A stretch of DNA of 5,018 nucleotides, taken from the NCBI GenBank assembly GCA_002279285.1, contig NCBR01000199.1, positions 1 through 5,018 on the forward strand. Reading direction: 5' to 3'. Source of the stretch: Acidobacteria bacterium 37-71-11 (lineage in GTDB: Bacteria; Acidobacteriota; Thermoanaerobaculia; Thermoanaerobaculales; Thermoanaerobaculaceae). The notes beneath the pieces were generated by a model, which ran no database searches, was not told the origin of the DNA, and saw only the letters and a program-made list of their open reading frames with translations. The position numbers and the translations under genes are program-made. This document shows, piece by piece, positions 4,561 through 5,018 of the stretch. Numbering within the stretch: the first letter of the stretch is position 1; every line of letters starts with the position of its first letter.

Positions 4561-5018
4561 TGGCGAAGTTGGTGGCGTTGGGCGGGCTCGGCGAGTTCGG
4601 CGCCAACTCGCTTCTCGTCGAGGACGAAGGCGGCTCGCGGGTGCTCGTGGACGCCGGCGCCGCGTTCTCGGACCTCGCGGCGTTCGGCGTCGGGTACGAG
4701 GTCCCGGACTTCGGCGCGATCGGCGGGGGGCCTCCCTCGACGGTCGTCCTGACGCACGCGCACGACGACCACGTCAAAGGGATCGCGTTCCTGCGCGAGG
4801 CGTATCCCGCGATCGAGGTGGCGGCGAGCCGCACGACGCTGGTGTGGGCGCGCCGCGCCATCGCCAACGGTACGGCGATCGTAACGCGCGAGCTGCAGCC
4901 GGGGAGCACCGTGGCGGCAGGCGCGTTCACGGTCCGCGCTCTGCCGGTCTCGCACTCGATCCCCGGGACGGTCGCGCTGCGCCTCGAAGGGGCCGACGGC
5001 GCCCTCGTGGTCGCAACC
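4560..5018 (+). CDS. RNase J-like metallo-beta-lactamase ribonuclease, C-terminus cut by window end
   Basis: The first 153 residues are visible and match the N-terminal half of the RNase J catalytic core, a cytoplasmic two-metal nuclease with 5' exonuclease and endonuclease activity in mRNA decay and rRNA maturation. The signature ALGGLGEFGANSLLVE (6-21) corresponds to the RNase J LGGLGE(I/V)G start. VDAGAAFSD (30-38) and YEVPDF (46-51) follow, then the metal motif THAHDDH (65-71) giving H66, H68, D70 and H71, then VSHSIPGT (130-137) with H132 as the next metal ligand. The beta-CASP domain and C-terminal domain lie beyond the window. Differences from typical RNase J are a very short N-terminus, a short link between VPDF and the metal motif, and HVKG and HSIPG where HIGG and HSIPD are usual. 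The ATG at 4560 overlaps the rsmA stop (TGATG), with GAGGGAAGGG at 4546-4555 as binding site. Another beta-CASP family hydrolase is the main alternative. Confidence 0.88.
   Translation, partial: MAKLVALGGLGEFGANSLLVEDEGGSRVLVDAGAAFSDLAAFGVGYEVPDFGAIGGGPPSTVVLTHAHDDHVKGIAFLREAYPAIEVAASRTTLVWARRAIANGTAIVTRELQPGSTVAAGAFTVRALPVSHSIPGTVALRLEGADGALVVAT

Noticed and set aside
1..5018. Search for a CRISPR array, tRNA, insertion sequence, toxin-antitoxin pair or defence cluster.
   Set aside because: I saw no spaced direct repeats, terminal inverted repeats, transposase motifs or cloverleaf, and every stretch over about 180 bases is covered by a recognisable housekeeping or metabolic gene.

Overview
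The window is very GC-rich bacterial chromosome. Codon third positions are almost all G or C, AT-rich hexamers are rare, and genes are packed with gaps of 1 to about 170 bases. Two genes appear to have leaderless promoters, a style common in high-GC groups such as Actinobacteria and also seen in several other phyla. The sequence does not fix the lineage: an actinobacterium or a GC-rich uncultured phylum are both possible. I see no mobile element, phage gene, CRISPR array, tRNA or rRNA.

Layout. Positions 1-3562 hold five genes on the minus strand. Read in transcription order they are trxA (thioredoxin, 3562-3236), an alpha/beta hydrolase 11 bases behind it (3224-2379), a DinB-fold protein with its own promoter (2344-1742), a two-helix potassium channel with a C-terminal RCK regulatory unit (1683-670), and a fumarylacetoacetate hydrolase (FAH) family enzyme (from 668, cut by the window start). 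The FAH gene starts one base after the channel's stop codon. Positions 3736-5018 hold two plus-strand genes: rsmA/ksgA (16S rRNA dimethyltransferase) and an RNase J-like metallo-beta-lactamase nuclease. Their stop and start codons overlap by one base, and the second gene is cut by the window end. The longest gap is the 173-base divergent region between trxA and rsmA. It holds back-to-back overlapping -10 elements and a GC-rich, palindrome-bearing trxA leader.

How the genes relate. rsmA and the RNase J-like gene form a plausible ribosomal RNA maturation unit. trxA with the hydrolase, and the channel with the FAH enzyme, look like two short operons with no obvious shared pathway; DinB stands alone between them. 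This is mostly ordinary core-genome sequence, and I do not see a new multi-gene system. The points most worth a second look are the paired leaderless promoters with identical geometry, the symmetric bidirectional promoter, the altered channel selectivity filter, and the rsmA-RNase J coupling.
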